Shown: positions 14,930 through 22,884 of the stretch, one piece after another
Numbering within the stretch: position 1 is the first letter of the stretch
Layout: every line of letters begins with the position of its first letter
Origin: a virus
Length of the DNA stretch: 35,011 nt
Virus record (IMG/VR): IMGVR_UViG_3300021956_000041
Location: 1 to 35,011 of that record
Strand: one strand, 5' to 3'
Notes under the pieces: model-generated
The model's input: only the letters and a program-made list of their open reading frames with translations
Database searches by the model: none
What the model was told of the DNA's origin: nothing
Translations under genes and position numbers: made by a program

Positions 14930-16372
14930 ATGGCCACCCGTTCCATCGGCACGCTCGCCGCCTTCATCACCGCGGACTCCACGCAGTTTATGAAGGAGTT
15001 TAACAAGCTCGACCGGCAGATCGCGCGCTCGAGCAAGTCCTGGACGGAGCCAGGGGCCAAGCTCGCGCTCGGATTCATCGGCGTCGAGAACGCGACCAAG
15101 GCCGTCGTCCGGCAGATCCGCGACGTCATCCAAAACGTCGAGAACATCCGCGGAGTCGATCCCCAGGCCCTCGACTCGATCGTCACGCTCCGGAAAAACA
15201 TGGCCGACGCAAAAAACTGGGTCGATCGAACCACGGCCAGCGTCGTCGGCTTTGGCGTTCGCGTCGCGCAATCGGTCGGCGTCGGCGCCGCCATGCTCGC
15301 CAACCGGCTCACCGGCACCAAGGACGATTTCTCCGGCCTGGCCAAGCTCGAGACCCCCGACGAGGTCGCGCGCAGCAAGGACGCCGGATTCGACGACAAG
15401 GTCGCCGAGGCCCGCAAGCGTCTCGCCGATGCGAAGAAGGCCGCGGCCCTGGCGGCCGCCGACGAGGCGACCCAGATAAAAATGCTCCGCCAGGAGGCGG
15501 AGGCGCTCAACAGGTTTTCCAAATCCAACTCGATCGACACGGTCACGCGTCTCGATGCGGAGACCAAGGCCTTCGAGAAAACGACCCAGGCCAACGCCAA
15601 ATTCCAGGCCATGCAGCAAAAGCTCGCGGACCTGGAAAAGAAAAACGCCGAGACGCTCAAGGACGTCATGGTCGCGTCCTCGTTCAAGGACAATTCCGAG
15701 AAGCTCTCCGACGTACGCAAACAGGCCAACGATTACCGGAAACAACTTTTCGAGTTGTCCAAGCTCGACCAGAAAGACCCCAAGGTCATCCAGGACACCA
15801 TCGAGGCCCGCGAAAAGCTCGACGCGTCGATGCGCCGCCAGATCCCGCTCCTCGAAAAGGAAAAGGCCCTGGCGCTGGACTTCGGCAACGCGTTCGGCGC
15901 TTCCCTCGAGGACGCGATCCTCAACGCCACCAAGCTCACCGATGTCGTCCGAAACCTGGCGCGCGAGATCCTGACCCTGTTCCTCCGCGAGCAACTGATA
16001 AAGCCGTTCGCGTCGGGCATCTCGTCCCTGTTCTCGAGTTTCTTTACCGTCGGCGGCACCGCGACGGCCGGCACTCCCACCGTCATCCCTGGCAAAGCCA
16101 TCGGCGGCCCCGTTGCCGGCGGCTCGACGTACATGGTCGGCGAGAAAGGCCCCGAGCTCTTCGTCCCTGACTCCTCCGGACGCATCATCCCCAACGCGTC
16201 CCTCCGCGGAGGGTCCGGATCGGCGCCGGCCATGCAGTTCACGTACAACTTCCAAAGCGGCGTCACGCGCCAGGAGCTCTCCGCCATCATTCCCGAGATC
16301 CAGCGGGTCACCGTCGCGAGCGTCATGGAAAAGGTCCAGCGCGGCGGCACGTACCGCAAAGCCTTCGTTTAA
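14930..16372 (+). CDS. Tape measure protein
   Basis: A 480-residue protein. The start ATRSIGTLAAFITADSTQFMKEFNKLDRQI is the usual tape measure opening. The middle (about residues 155-310) is charged coiled coil, and the end carries the lambda H-like hallmark GGPVAGGSTYMVGEKGPELFVP with GRIIPN. It sets tail length and is released into the cell envelope at infection. At 480 residues it is short; by the usual scaling of about 0.15 nm per residue the tail would be about 70 nm. Hydrophobic stretches (VVGFGVRVAQSVGVGAAMLA) may enter membranes. The chaperone pair upstream supports the call. Confidence 0.9.
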   Translation: MATRSIGTLAAFITADSTQFMKEFNKLDRQIARSSKSWTEPGAKLALGFIGVENATKAVVRQIRDVIQNVENIRGVDPQALDSIVTLRKNMADAKNWVDRTTASVVGFGVRVAQSVGVGAAMLANRLTGTKDDFSGLAKLETPDEVARSKDAGFDDKVAEARKRLADAKKAAALAAADEATQIKMLRQEAEALNRFSKSNSIDTVTRLDAETKAFEKTTQANAKFQAMQQKLADLEKKNAETLKDVMVASSFKDNSEKLSDVRKQANDYRKQLFELSKLDQKDPKVIQDTIEAREKLDASMRRQIPLLEKEKALALDFGNAFGASLEDAILNATKLTDVVRNLAREILTLFLREQLIKPFASGISSLFSSFFTVGGTATAGTPTVIPGKAIGGPVAGGSTYMVGEKGPELFVPDSSGRIIPNASLRGGSGSAPAMQFTYNFQSGVTRQELSAIIPEIQRVTVASVMEKVQRGGTYRKAFV

Positions 16373-16375
16373 CCC

Positions 16376-16993
16376 ATGCCCACGACTTTCCCCGTTTCCC
16401 TGCCGACCACCGGCACGCGCACCATCACGATCCGCCAGCAAAGCGTCGTCGCGGTCGCGTCGTCGCCGTACACGCTCGAGCGCCAGGTCCAGCGCCACCA
16501 GGGCCAGGTCTGGAATCTCGACGTGGAGTACGCGCCGCTTGCCCGCGCGGAGGCCGAGGCCCTGGTCGCGGCCCTCTGCTCCCTCAACGGCCGCGAGGGC
16601 ACTTTCCTTTTCGGCGACTCGGCCAACAAGGCGCCCCGCGGCACCGCCACCGGCACGCCCGTCGTCAACGGCGGCAGCCAGACCGGCGAGGACATCTCGA
16701 CCCGCGGCTGGACCGCCAGCGTCACCGGCATCCTCAAGGCCGGCGACTGGGTCCAGTTCGGCACCGGCTCCACGGCTCGGCTCCACAAGGTCCTTGCCGA
16801 CACCAACAGCAACGGATCCGGCGTCGCGACGCTGACCCTCTGGCCCCGCGTCCGGACGGCCTGGGCCGACGGCTCGGCCATCGTCACCACCTTCCCCAAG
16901 GGCAATTTCGCCCTCACGACCGACGGCCAGGACTGGTCCGTCGATGTCGCCCACCGCTACGGCCTCAAATTCTCCGCCGTTTCCATCCCGTGA
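16376..16993 (+). CDS. Distal tail protein, minor
   Basis: A 205-residue beta-rich protein directly after the tape measure gene, where distal tail proteins are encoded. It opens with FPVSLPTTGTRTITIRQQSVVAV and YTLERQVQRHQGQVWNLDVEYAPL (strands joined to the tube), followed by FLFGDSANKAPRGTATGTPVV and GDWVQFGTGSTARLHKVL, a pattern seen in phage tail proteins where a small domain holding a 'GDWVQ(F/I)G' hairpin is inserted. It likely forms the ring at the tail end that anchors the hub. The function is inferred from position and pattern. Confidence 0.72.
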   Translation: MPTTFPVSLPTTGTRTITIRQQSVVAVASSPYTLERQVQRHQGQVWNLDVEYAPLARAEAEALVAALCSLNGREGTFLFGDSANKAPRGTATGTPVVNGGSQTGEDISTRGWTASVTGILKAGDWVQFGTGSTARLHKVLADTNSNGSGVATLTLWPRVRTAWADGSAIVTTFPKGNFALTTDGQDWSVDVAHRYGLKFSAVSIP

Positions 16994-17613
16994 GTCGCGA
17001 CCTTACCACATCCCTACGCGCGGAGACCCAGGCCTCGGCGCTTTCGCCGGCCTTCTTCGCCTTCTTCGACTTTTACACCGGCCCCGTCCGCGTCTGGTCG
17101 GGCATCGGCGACAAGGTCTGGGGCGGCAACACGTACAACGGCCTCGGCAACCTGGGCACGATCTCTCCCATCGAGGAGTCGGTCGAGGCCAAGGCCTCCG
17201 GCGTCTCGTTTCAACTGTCCGGCGTGCCGAGCTCGCTGATCTCGACTGTCATTTCCGACAACTACCAGGGCCGCGACGTAAAGCTCTGGTTCGCCGCCCT
17301 GGACTCCGCCGGCAACGTCATCGCCGACCCATACCAGGTCTTTGCCGGCCGCATGGACCTCCTCGAGATCGACGACGGCGCCGACACCGCGGTCATCCGC
17401 GTACAAGCCGAGTCCCGCATGATCGACCTCCGGCGCAACAACGAGCGCCGGTACACTCACGAAGACCAGCAGATCGACTTTCCTGGCGACGAGGGCCTCG
17501 CCTTCATGCCGACCGCGCAGTCCACGCCCTTCGTCTGGGGCGCCCAGAAGGTCGCGGCCTACGCCGGAGCCGGCGGCGGCGGATCCAGCCAAACCCCCGA
17601 CAATCTCGAGTAA
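16990..17613 (+). CDS. Tail hub-like protein (DUF2163-like)
   Basis: A 207-residue protein starting with GTG at 16990, overlapping the upstream stop by 4 bases. LSPAFFAFFDFYTGPVRVWSGIGDKVWGGNTYNGLGNLGTISPIEE, then VKLWFAALDSAGNVIADPYQVFAGRMDLLEI and RRNNERRYTHEDQQIDFPGDEGLAFM match the general pattern of DUF2163-type and related hub proteins ('G.vr.wtG.gd..w.G..Y.g.G.l..is.i.E'). It probably forms part of the baseplate hub next to the NlpC/P60-like and tip proteins. A low-complexity Gly-Ser tail closes it. Confidence 0.75.
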   Translation: MSRDLTTSLRAETQASALSPAFFAFFDFYTGPVRVWSGIGDKVWGGNTYNGLGNLGTISPIEESVEAKASGVSFQLSGVPSSLISTVISDNYQGRDVKLWFAALDSAGNVIADPYQVFAGRMDLLEIDDGADTAVIRVQAESRMIDLRRNNERRYTHEDQQIDFPGDEGLAFMPTAQSTPFVWGAQKVAAYAGAGGGGSSQTPDNLE

Positions 17614-17615
17614 CC

Positions 17616-18035
17616 ATGCCCACACGCTGCGACAACTGGCCCCTCAAGCTCGACCTCTTCATCGAGGAGAAGCGCCGCCAGCCTTTCAACTGGCGGACCA
17701 ATAACTGCGCCTTTTTCGCGGCCGACTGGCTCGCGATCATGCTGGGCGTGGACCTGGCGGCCCGCTTTCGCGAGCGCGTCACCTCACCGCGGTCCGCCCT
17801 TGCGGCCATCGACTCGCACGGCGAGGTCGATGCGATCGCCGCCCAGGAGCTCGAGCACGTCGGCGCCACCGAGGTCGCCCTGGCGCTCGCCCGCCGCGGC
17901 GACATCGTCACCACTGACACCCGCCACGGTCCAGCAATGGGCGTCTGGCTCGGCCACTGCGCAGCGTTCGCCGGCCCCGAGGGCGTCGAGTTTATCCGCG
18001 CGGATCAGATCCGCCGAGCCTGGAGGGTCGCATAA
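17616..18035 (+). CDS. NlpC/P60-like tail peptidase (DUF6950-like)
   Basis: A 139-residue protein in the position of lambda K, just before the tip gene. FNWRTNNCAFFAADWLAIMLG (Cys31 at the helix start) is the NlpC/P60-type nucleophile motif. LARRGDIVTT and GVWLGHCAAFAGPEGVEFI supply the conserved GD turn and a strand with His114, and the ending IRRAWRV is typical of DUF6950-like members. These proteins probably cut peptidoglycan during tail assembly or DNA entry. The ATG at 17616 follows the upstream stop (TAACCATG); its stop overlaps the tip gene's ATG. Confidence 0.8.
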   Translation: MPTRCDNWPLKLDLFIEEKRRQPFNWRTNNCAFFAADWLAIMLGVDLAARFRERVTSPRSALAAIDSHGEVDAIAAQELEHVGATEVALALARRGDIVTTDTRHGPAMGVWLGHCAAFAGPEGVEFIRADQIRRAWRVA

Positions 18036-21000
18036 TGCCTCCCGTCGTCGCCGCCGTCGCCTCCTGGGTCTCCGCCGCCTCGTACGCCGCGGCCGTCACG
18101 GTCGCCAGCGTCTCGGTCGCCTCCGCGATCGCGACCGGCATTTTCTACGTCGCCCAGGCCGCCATTTACTACACGATCTCGCGCGCACTGACGCCGAAAA
18201 ACTCGATGGCGTCTCTCCGCGAGACCGGCACCGAGGTCAACGTCCGCGACCCCGCGGCGGCCCGCCAGATAATTTACGGCCGGCGCCGCGTCTCCGGCGT
18301 GTTTTACCCCGCCGGCACCTCCGGCACCAAAAACGAGTACTTGCACGCCCTGCTCCTGGTCGCGAGCCATGAGGTCGAGGAGCTCGGCGACACTTATTTC
18401 AACGACGAGCTCGTCTCGCTCGACGCCTCCGGCAACGGCACCGGCAAGTGGTCCGGATACGTGCGAATCAAAAAGCACCTGGGCACGTACAACCAGACGG
18501 CCGACTCGCTCCTGACCTCCGAGGTCACCGGCTGGACGGCCAACCACAAGCTCGCCGGCATCGCGTACCTGTACCTCCGGCTCAAGTACAACCCCGACCT
18601 TTTCTCCGGCATCCCCGAGATCTACGTTGTCACCAAGGGCCGCAAAGTCTGGGACCCGCGCGACGGCACGCAAAGCTCGAGCGATCCCTCGACCTGGAAG
18701 TACTCGGCCAACGCAGCCCTCTGCCTCCTCGACTGGGTCCGCGGCGTGCCGACCCGCAACGGCGCCGGCACCGTCGTCCGAAACTACGGCCTCAAGGCGA
18801 CCGACGCCGAGATCGACACCACGGCCGTCACCGAGGCCGCCAACATTTGCGACGAGACGGTCGTCCTGGCCGACTCGACCACCGAGAAACGGTACGAGGC
18901 CAACGGCATCATCACCACCAAGGTCGTCGCGGCCGACGGCATCGAGGGCATCAAGTCGGCAATGGCCGGCGACTGCATTTTCATCGGAGGCAAATGGGTC
19001 ATCCGCGCGGGCGCGTACCGCACGCCGACCGTCACGATCACCGACTCGGACCTCCGCGCGGCCCTCACTGGCGTCCAGTTCAAGCCCAGCCGGCGCGACC
19101 TCTGCAACGGCGTCAAGGGCGTGTACATCGCCGAGGACAACAACTGGCAGCCGGCCGACTTCCCGCCGGTCACAAATGCGACGTACAAGACCCAGGACGG
19201 CGACGAGCGCCTCTGGCACGACGTCGAGTTCCCATTCACGACCTCGCCGGCTTGCGCGCAACGCCTGGCCAAAATCATCCTCGAGCGGTCGCGGCAGACC
19301 ATCACCTTCACCGCGAAGTGCAAGCTGACGGCCATGCAAGTCCAGCCCACCGACGTCATCCGCGTCACGCACGACCGTTTCGGCTGGTCGTCAAAAACCT
19401 TCGAGGTCCTCGGCTTCTCGTTCGCGCTCGAGACCAACGGCCAGGGCGGCCCGTACCTCGGCTGCGACCTGGTCCTCCGCGAGACGGCCGCCGCGGTCTG
19501 GAACTGGGCGAACGGCGAGGAAACGGTCGTCGATCCGGCCCCCAACACCGACTTGCCGGATCCGTTCGCGGTCCCGACTCCCTCCGGCCTCACCCTAGCG
19601 TCGGACTCCTACCGCCAGGCCGACGGCACGTACGTCCCTGTCATCAAGGTCACCTGGAATCCCGCCGGCAACCAGTACGTCGAGCAGGGCGGAAGAGTCC
19701 GCCTCGAGTACAAGCTCCACTCGTCGAGCGACTGGATCGTCTGGTCCGAGCAACGCGGCGACGCGGTCGTCGATTACATCACGGCCGTCGCGGTCGGCTC
19801 GATTTACGACGTCCGCGTACAATTCCAAAGCTCGGCCGGCGTGCGGTCGAATAACGGCGGCACGGCCACTCTCAACGATTACGCCACCGTCTCGAGTTAC
19901 ACGGTCACCAACGACACCACCGCGCCGGCAACGCCAACCGGCGTCTCGGCGTCTGCCGGCACCGGCCTCGCGGTCACGGTCTCCTGGAACGCAAACACCG
20001 AGTCCGACCTCGAGGAGTACCGCGTTTACCGGAACACCGTGAACAACAGCGGCACGGCCACCCTGGTCGCGACCGTCTCGAGCACCCGTTTCGTCGATCT
20101 CAACGTCGTCCTGGCGACGACGTATTATTACTGGATCGCGGCAGTGGACCGGAGCAACAACGCCTCCGCCGTTTCCTCGGTCGCAAACGCGACGACATCG
20201 GCCGTGCCGGCCAGCCAGGTCGATTCGACCGCTCCAGGGGCTCCCAGCGCGGCCTCGTTCACGCTCAACAGCAGCGGAACGCGTCTCGCGAGCGACGGCA
20301 CCAGCCTAGCTTTCATCGTCCTCAACTTGCCGGCACTTCCGACCGGCGCGGTCGGCTTTAATGTCCTTTACCGAAAGGCCGGCGCCTCCGGCTGGATCAT
20401 CGGCAACCAGGCCTTTGCCGGCGGCGGCACGACCTCGGTTGACGACCTGACGCCTGGCACGTCCTACGATTTCGGCCTCCAGGCCTTTTCCTTCTCCGGC
20501 GCGTCCTCGAGCATCACGACGCTCCTGTCGCAAAGCGCGCCGACCAACACGACCGCACCGGCTGCGCCGACCGGCGTGACGGCGGACTCGCCCTCGAGCT
20601 CGGTTTCGGTCCCGCCGTCCTTCACCCCGACCACCAAGGCCCAGTACTACGGTGCGCGGATCTCCTGGACGCCCTCAACAACGCCAAGCGTCGTCGGCTA
20701 TCAAATCGGCTACGCGACGAGTTACCTGGGGAGCATTACCTGGGACACAACGCTCATCCCCGAGGCCCGTTTCTACTACTACACGCTCAACTTGCTTCCT
20801 CAGTACGTCGCGGTCCGCGCGGTCGATCGAAGCGGCAACACCTCGGCGGCGGCCTGGTCCTCCACCAACCTCAACTCGGTCGTCAAATTGTCGGCCGGCA
20901 GCATCGCCGCCCAGGACTCGACCGACCTGACCACCACCGGAATCAAAACCGGCGGCGGCTCGAGCACGCGCCAGGTCAACGTCGTCTTCAGTGACTCGGT

Positions 21001-21250
21001 CGTCAGAACCCTAACCGGCGGAGCGCTGACGGAAAACATCAACGTGGACATCAGTAACCGCGGATTTTCGGCCAAGCCGGACAACGGCTGGGCGCAATGC
21101 AGCAACAACGCCAACCTCGTCGCGGCCTACGATTACGACGCGGCCGGCAATTCCAGCACCAACGCCGTCGTCCGGATCACGACGCTCGACGGCACCAACG
21201 TCCCGAGCGGTCTGCACCGCTTCTCGGTCGAGTTCTCCGACTACACCTGA
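18035..21250 (+). CDS. Tail tip/host-specificity protein (lambda J-like) with fibronectin III domains
   Basis: A 1071-residue tip protein. The first 50 or so residues are hydrophobic. ALTPKNSMASLRETGTEVNVRDPAAARQIIYGRRRVSGVFYP is the typical J opening, followed by a beta-rich hub. From about residue 509 four fibronectin III-like domains follow (about 509-628, 629-731, 732-840, 841-950), seen as VKVTWNP, VTVSWNANTESDLEEYRVYR and RISWTPSTTPSVVGYQIGY segments with AVDRSGN turns. The last 120 residues form a small beta domain. It contacts the cell surface and opens the tail. It is preceded by the NlpC-like gene, the standard order. Confidence 0.9.
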   Translation: MPPVVAAVASWVSAASYAAAVTVASVSVASAIATGIFYVAQAAIYYTISRALTPKNSMASLRETGTEVNVRDPAAARQIIYGRRRVSGVFYPAGTSGTKNEYLHALLLVASHEVEELGDTYFNDELVSLDASGNGTGKWSGYVRIKKHLGTYNQTADSLLTSEVTGWTANHKLAGIAYLYLRLKYNPDLFSGIPEIYVVTKGRKVWDPRDGTQSSSDPSTWKYSANAALCLLDWVRGVPTRNGAGTVVRNYGLKATDAEIDTTAVTEAANICDETVVLADSTTEKRYEANGIITTKVVAADGIEGIKSAMAGDCIFIGGKWVIRAGAYRTPTVTITDSDLRAALTGVQFKPSRRDLCNGVKGVYIAEDNNWQPADFPPVTNATYKTQDGDERLWHDVEFPFTTSPACAQRLAKIILERSRQTITFTAKCKLTAMQVQPTDVIRVTHDRFGWSSKTFEVLGFSFALETNGQGGPYLGCDLVLRETAAAVWNWANGEETVVDPAPNTDLPDPFAVPTPSGLTLASDSYRQADGTYVPVIKVTWNPAGNQYVEQGGRVRLEYKLHSSSDWIVWSEQRGDAVVDYITAVAVGSIYDVRVQFQSSAGVRSNNGGTATLNDYATVSSYTVTNDTTAPATPTGVSASAGTGLAVTVSWNANTESDLEEYRVYRNTVNNSGTATLVATVSSTRFVDLNVVLATTYYYWIAAVDRSNNASAVSSVANATTSAVPASQVDSTAPGAPSAASFTLNSSGTRLASDGTSLAFIVLNLPALPTGAVGFNVLYRKAGASGWIIGNQAFAGGGTTSVDDLTPGTSYDFGLQAFSFSGASSSITTLLSQSAPTNTTAPAAPTGVTADSPSSSVSVPPSFTPTTKAQYYGARISWTPSTTPSVVGYQIGYATSYLGSITWDTTLIPEARFYYYTLNLLPQYVAVRAVDRSGNTSAAAWSSTNLNSVVKLSAGSIAAQDSTDLTTTGIKTGGGSSTRQVNVVFSDSVVRTLTGGALTENINVDISNRGFSAKPDNGWAQCSNNANLVAAYDYDAAGNSSTNAVVRITTLDGTNVPSGLHRFSVEFSDYT

Positions 21251-21255
21251 CCAAC

Positions 21256-21582
21256 ATGGCCCTGCAAAAAACTCTCACCCTGCCGAGCGGCGTCTCCGGC
21301 AATTACTCCCGCCTCGTCACGTACCGATGGGACCGCGCGACGCGCGAGGCCGTCGCGCTCTTCGCGCTTTACCTGGACGCATCCGCGGCCGCGGCCGGCA
21401 AGCAACCGCTGACGCCCTGGATCGCGAAACTCCGCCTGACCGGCGACAAGTTCGACCTGTACTTGAGCAACGCGGCGCTCGAGGACCACGACGTCATCGC
21501 GCAACTGTACACGGCCGCCAAGGCCGAGCCGGTCGTCTCGGACTTCGGCTCCGACGTGTTCGCCGACGCAATCGACGTCTGA
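21256..21582 (+). CDS. Small protein after the tip gene
   Basis: A 108-residue protein. The start is strand-like (ALQKTLTLPSGVSGNYSRLVTYRWDRATREAVALFALYLD), followed by helical and strand parts and an acidic C-terminus. Proteins with a 'LPSGvsgnYhrl' opening often follow tip genes in phages and are of unknown role; I assume a small tail-end or fibre-chaperone role. The ATG at 21256 lies 6 bases after the tip stop (TGACCAACATG). No Shine-Dalgarno sequence. The frame is open further upstream, but only inside the tip gene. Confidence 0.72.
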   Translation: MALQKTLTLPSGVSGNYSRLVTYRWDRATREAVALFALYLDASAAAAGKQPLTPWIAKLRLTGDKFDLYLSNAALEDHDVIAQLYTAAKAEPVVSDFGSDVFADAIDV

Positions 21583-21584
21583 CC

Positions 21585-22406
21585 ATGCGACGCGCAAAAC
21601 CCATCCGCAAGGTCGCGATCCTGAGCGACCTTCACAGCGGATCCACGGTCGCACTCTGTCCGCCCGAGCTCACGATCGCCGAGGGCCTCGAGGTCCGGCC
21701 CAACGCCTTGCAACGCTGGTTTTGGGCGTGCTGGCTCGACACGCTTGCCTGGCTCAAAGCCGAGGCGGCCGGCGAGCCCTTCGCCCTCATCCTCAACGGC
21801 GACCTCATCGAGGGAGACCACCACCGGACCGACCAGATCATCGGCCGCAACATTTCCGACCACCTGGCCGTCGCCGAGGCCGTGCTCGAGCCCCTGGTCA
21901 AAATGGCGGCCAAGACGTTCGTCACGCGCGGCACCGAATGTCACGTCGGCGACATCGAGGCCGCCCTGGGCAAGATCCTCAAGGCCGAGCCCAACCCCGA
22001 GAACGGCCGGCACTCGTTCGACCGGCTCGCCCTGGACATTTGCGGCGTCCGCCTGGTCGCCAGGCATCACGTCTCGACCACCTCGCGCCCCTGGCTCGAG
22101 TCCAACGGCCTGGGCATGGAGCTCGCGTCCGAGCAACTCCACGCCGCCCGCAACAATGAGGTCCAGCCGCGGATCCTTTGCGTCGCGCACCGGCACGTCG
22201 CCGGCCACATCGTCGTCAACGACGGCCTCTGCCTGGCGACGCCGGCCTGGCAGGGCCTCACCAGGCACGGCCACAAGGTCGTCGGCGCCGCCCGTTGCAA
22301 GCCTGGCGCCTATTTCCTCGACTGGACCGGAATCCCCGACGGCCAACTGCCGGCCGTCCGCCGCCGCCTTTATGATGCACCGCAAGCCAAAGCCGTCGCG
22401 ATCTGA
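21585..22406 (+). CDS. Calcineurin-like metallophosphoesterase
   Basis: A 273-residue enzyme of the calcineurin-like phosphoesterase fold. Metal ligands are visible: SDLHSG (D15, H17), NGDLIEGDHH (D73), GTECH (H120; replaces the common GNHD), ARHHVS (H161/H162) and AHRHVAGH (H202, H204). It hydrolyses a phosphoester or nucleic acid with two metal ions; the substrate is unknown. It is placed at the end of the tail operon, 3 bases after the previous stop. Phages carry such enzymes with possible roles in nucleotide turnover or DNA repair, which is inference. The start is the ATG at 21585. Confidence 0.85.
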   Translation: MRRAKPIRKVAILSDLHSGSTVALCPPELTIAEGLEVRPNALQRWFWACWLDTLAWLKAEAAGEPFALILNGDLIEGDHHRTDQIIGRNISDHLAVAEAVLEPLVKMAAKTFVTRGTECHVGDIEAALGKILKAEPNPENGRHSFDRLALDICGVRLVARHHVSTTSRPWLESNGLGMELASEQLHAARNNEVQPRILCVAHRHVAGHIVVNDGLCLATPAWQGLTRHGHKVVGAARCKPGAYFLDWTGIPDGQLPAVRRRLYDAPQAKAVAI

Positions 22407-22686
22407 CGACACGGTCGTCGTCGGCAACCAAAGCTGGGAAACCCTCTGGGCCGAGGCGCTCGGCAATCGCAGCCAGGAATCCAGGCCGGACGGCCCTGGC
22501 TGGAAGACACTCGCCGAGCTCGCGGCCGAGAAAGGCGTCACGCGCACGACCATCGACTACCATTGCAAGCGCCTGGTCGCGGCCGGCGTGCTCGAGCAAG
22601 CGACCGGCCGGCTCGGACCGACTCGAGTTGTCACGCTGTTTTTCCGTCCAAAACCGCAACACGCGACCAAGAGCTCTCGCAAGTAA
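22372..22686 (+). CDS. Winged-helix DNA-binding protein
   Basis: A 104-residue protein (103 if the second ATG at 22375 is used) overlapping the end of the phosphoesterase gene by 35 bases. GWKTLAELAAEKGVTRTTIDYHCKRLVAAGVLEQATGRLGPTRVVTLFFRPK (residues about 43-95) is a winged helix: helix AELAAEKG, recognition helix RTTIDYHCKRL, then a wing. The stop is 20 bases before the tRNA-like attP sequence. It may regulate late genes or help excision; the family is not named. N- and C-termini are basic. Confidence 0.75.
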   Translation: MMHRKPKPSRSDDTVVVGNQSWETLWAEALGNRSQESRPDGPGWKTLAELAAEKGVTRTTIDYHCKRLVAAGVLEQATGRLGPTRVVTLFFRPKPQHATKSSRK

Positions 22687-22706
22687 TTGCACCTCAACAA
22701 AGAGGC

Positions 22707-22766
22707 GGGGACTTAAAATCCCTTTCCCGTAAGGGAGTGCGGGTTCGAGTCCCGCCCTGGGCACCA
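22707..22766 (+). other. attP: 3' part of a tRNA-Leu(UAA) gene
   Basis: Reading starts at the anticodon stem: GGGGA (22707-22711), loop CTTAAAA with anticodon TAA at 22714-22716, TCCCT (22719-22723), a variable arm with stem TCCC/GGGA (22725-22736), the T arm GCGGG-TTCGAGT-CCCGC (22739-22755), the 3' acceptor strand CCTGGGC (22756-22762), A, and an encoded CCA (22764-22766). The D arm and 5' acceptor strand are absent upstream, so this is not a functional gene. A truncated tRNA 3' end 118 bases before a tyrosine integrase gene is the classic attP core, restoring the host tRNA gene after integration. Confidence 0.85.
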
Positions 22767-22778
22767 AATACTTACAAA

Positions 22779-22805
22779 ACCTCCTCGAGAAAAACTCGCG
22801 GAGGT
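22779..22805 (+). promoter_or_regulatory. Hairpin between attP and integrase gene
   Basis: ACCTCC (22779-22784) pairs with GGAGGT (22800-22805), and CGAG (22786-22789) with CTCG (22795-22798), around an AAAAA loop, with one mismatch. It lies in the 118-bp gap between the attP core and the integrase start. No T-run follows, so termination is unlikely; it may be an accessory site or affect integrase translation. The rest of the gap shows no clear promoter. Confidence 0.4.
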
Positions 22806-22884
22806 GGATTTCGCGTAAGTGCTTGGAAATTTCGCCGGATTTCGGCTTTGACGGCTGACGCTAGGGACAGGAATCCTCTGCGGC

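Noticed and set aside
14384-16954. Open frame of 856 codons on the minus strand
   Set aside because: It lies antisense to the gp10-like, tape measure and distal tail genes, which have clear family motifs. Its sequence is rich in Gly, Arg, Asp and Val, as expected for the reverse of a GC-rich gene.
22680-22766. Functional tRNA-Leu gene
   Set aside because: The 5' acceptor strand and D arm are missing. Only the part from the anticodon stem onward is present, as expected for attP.
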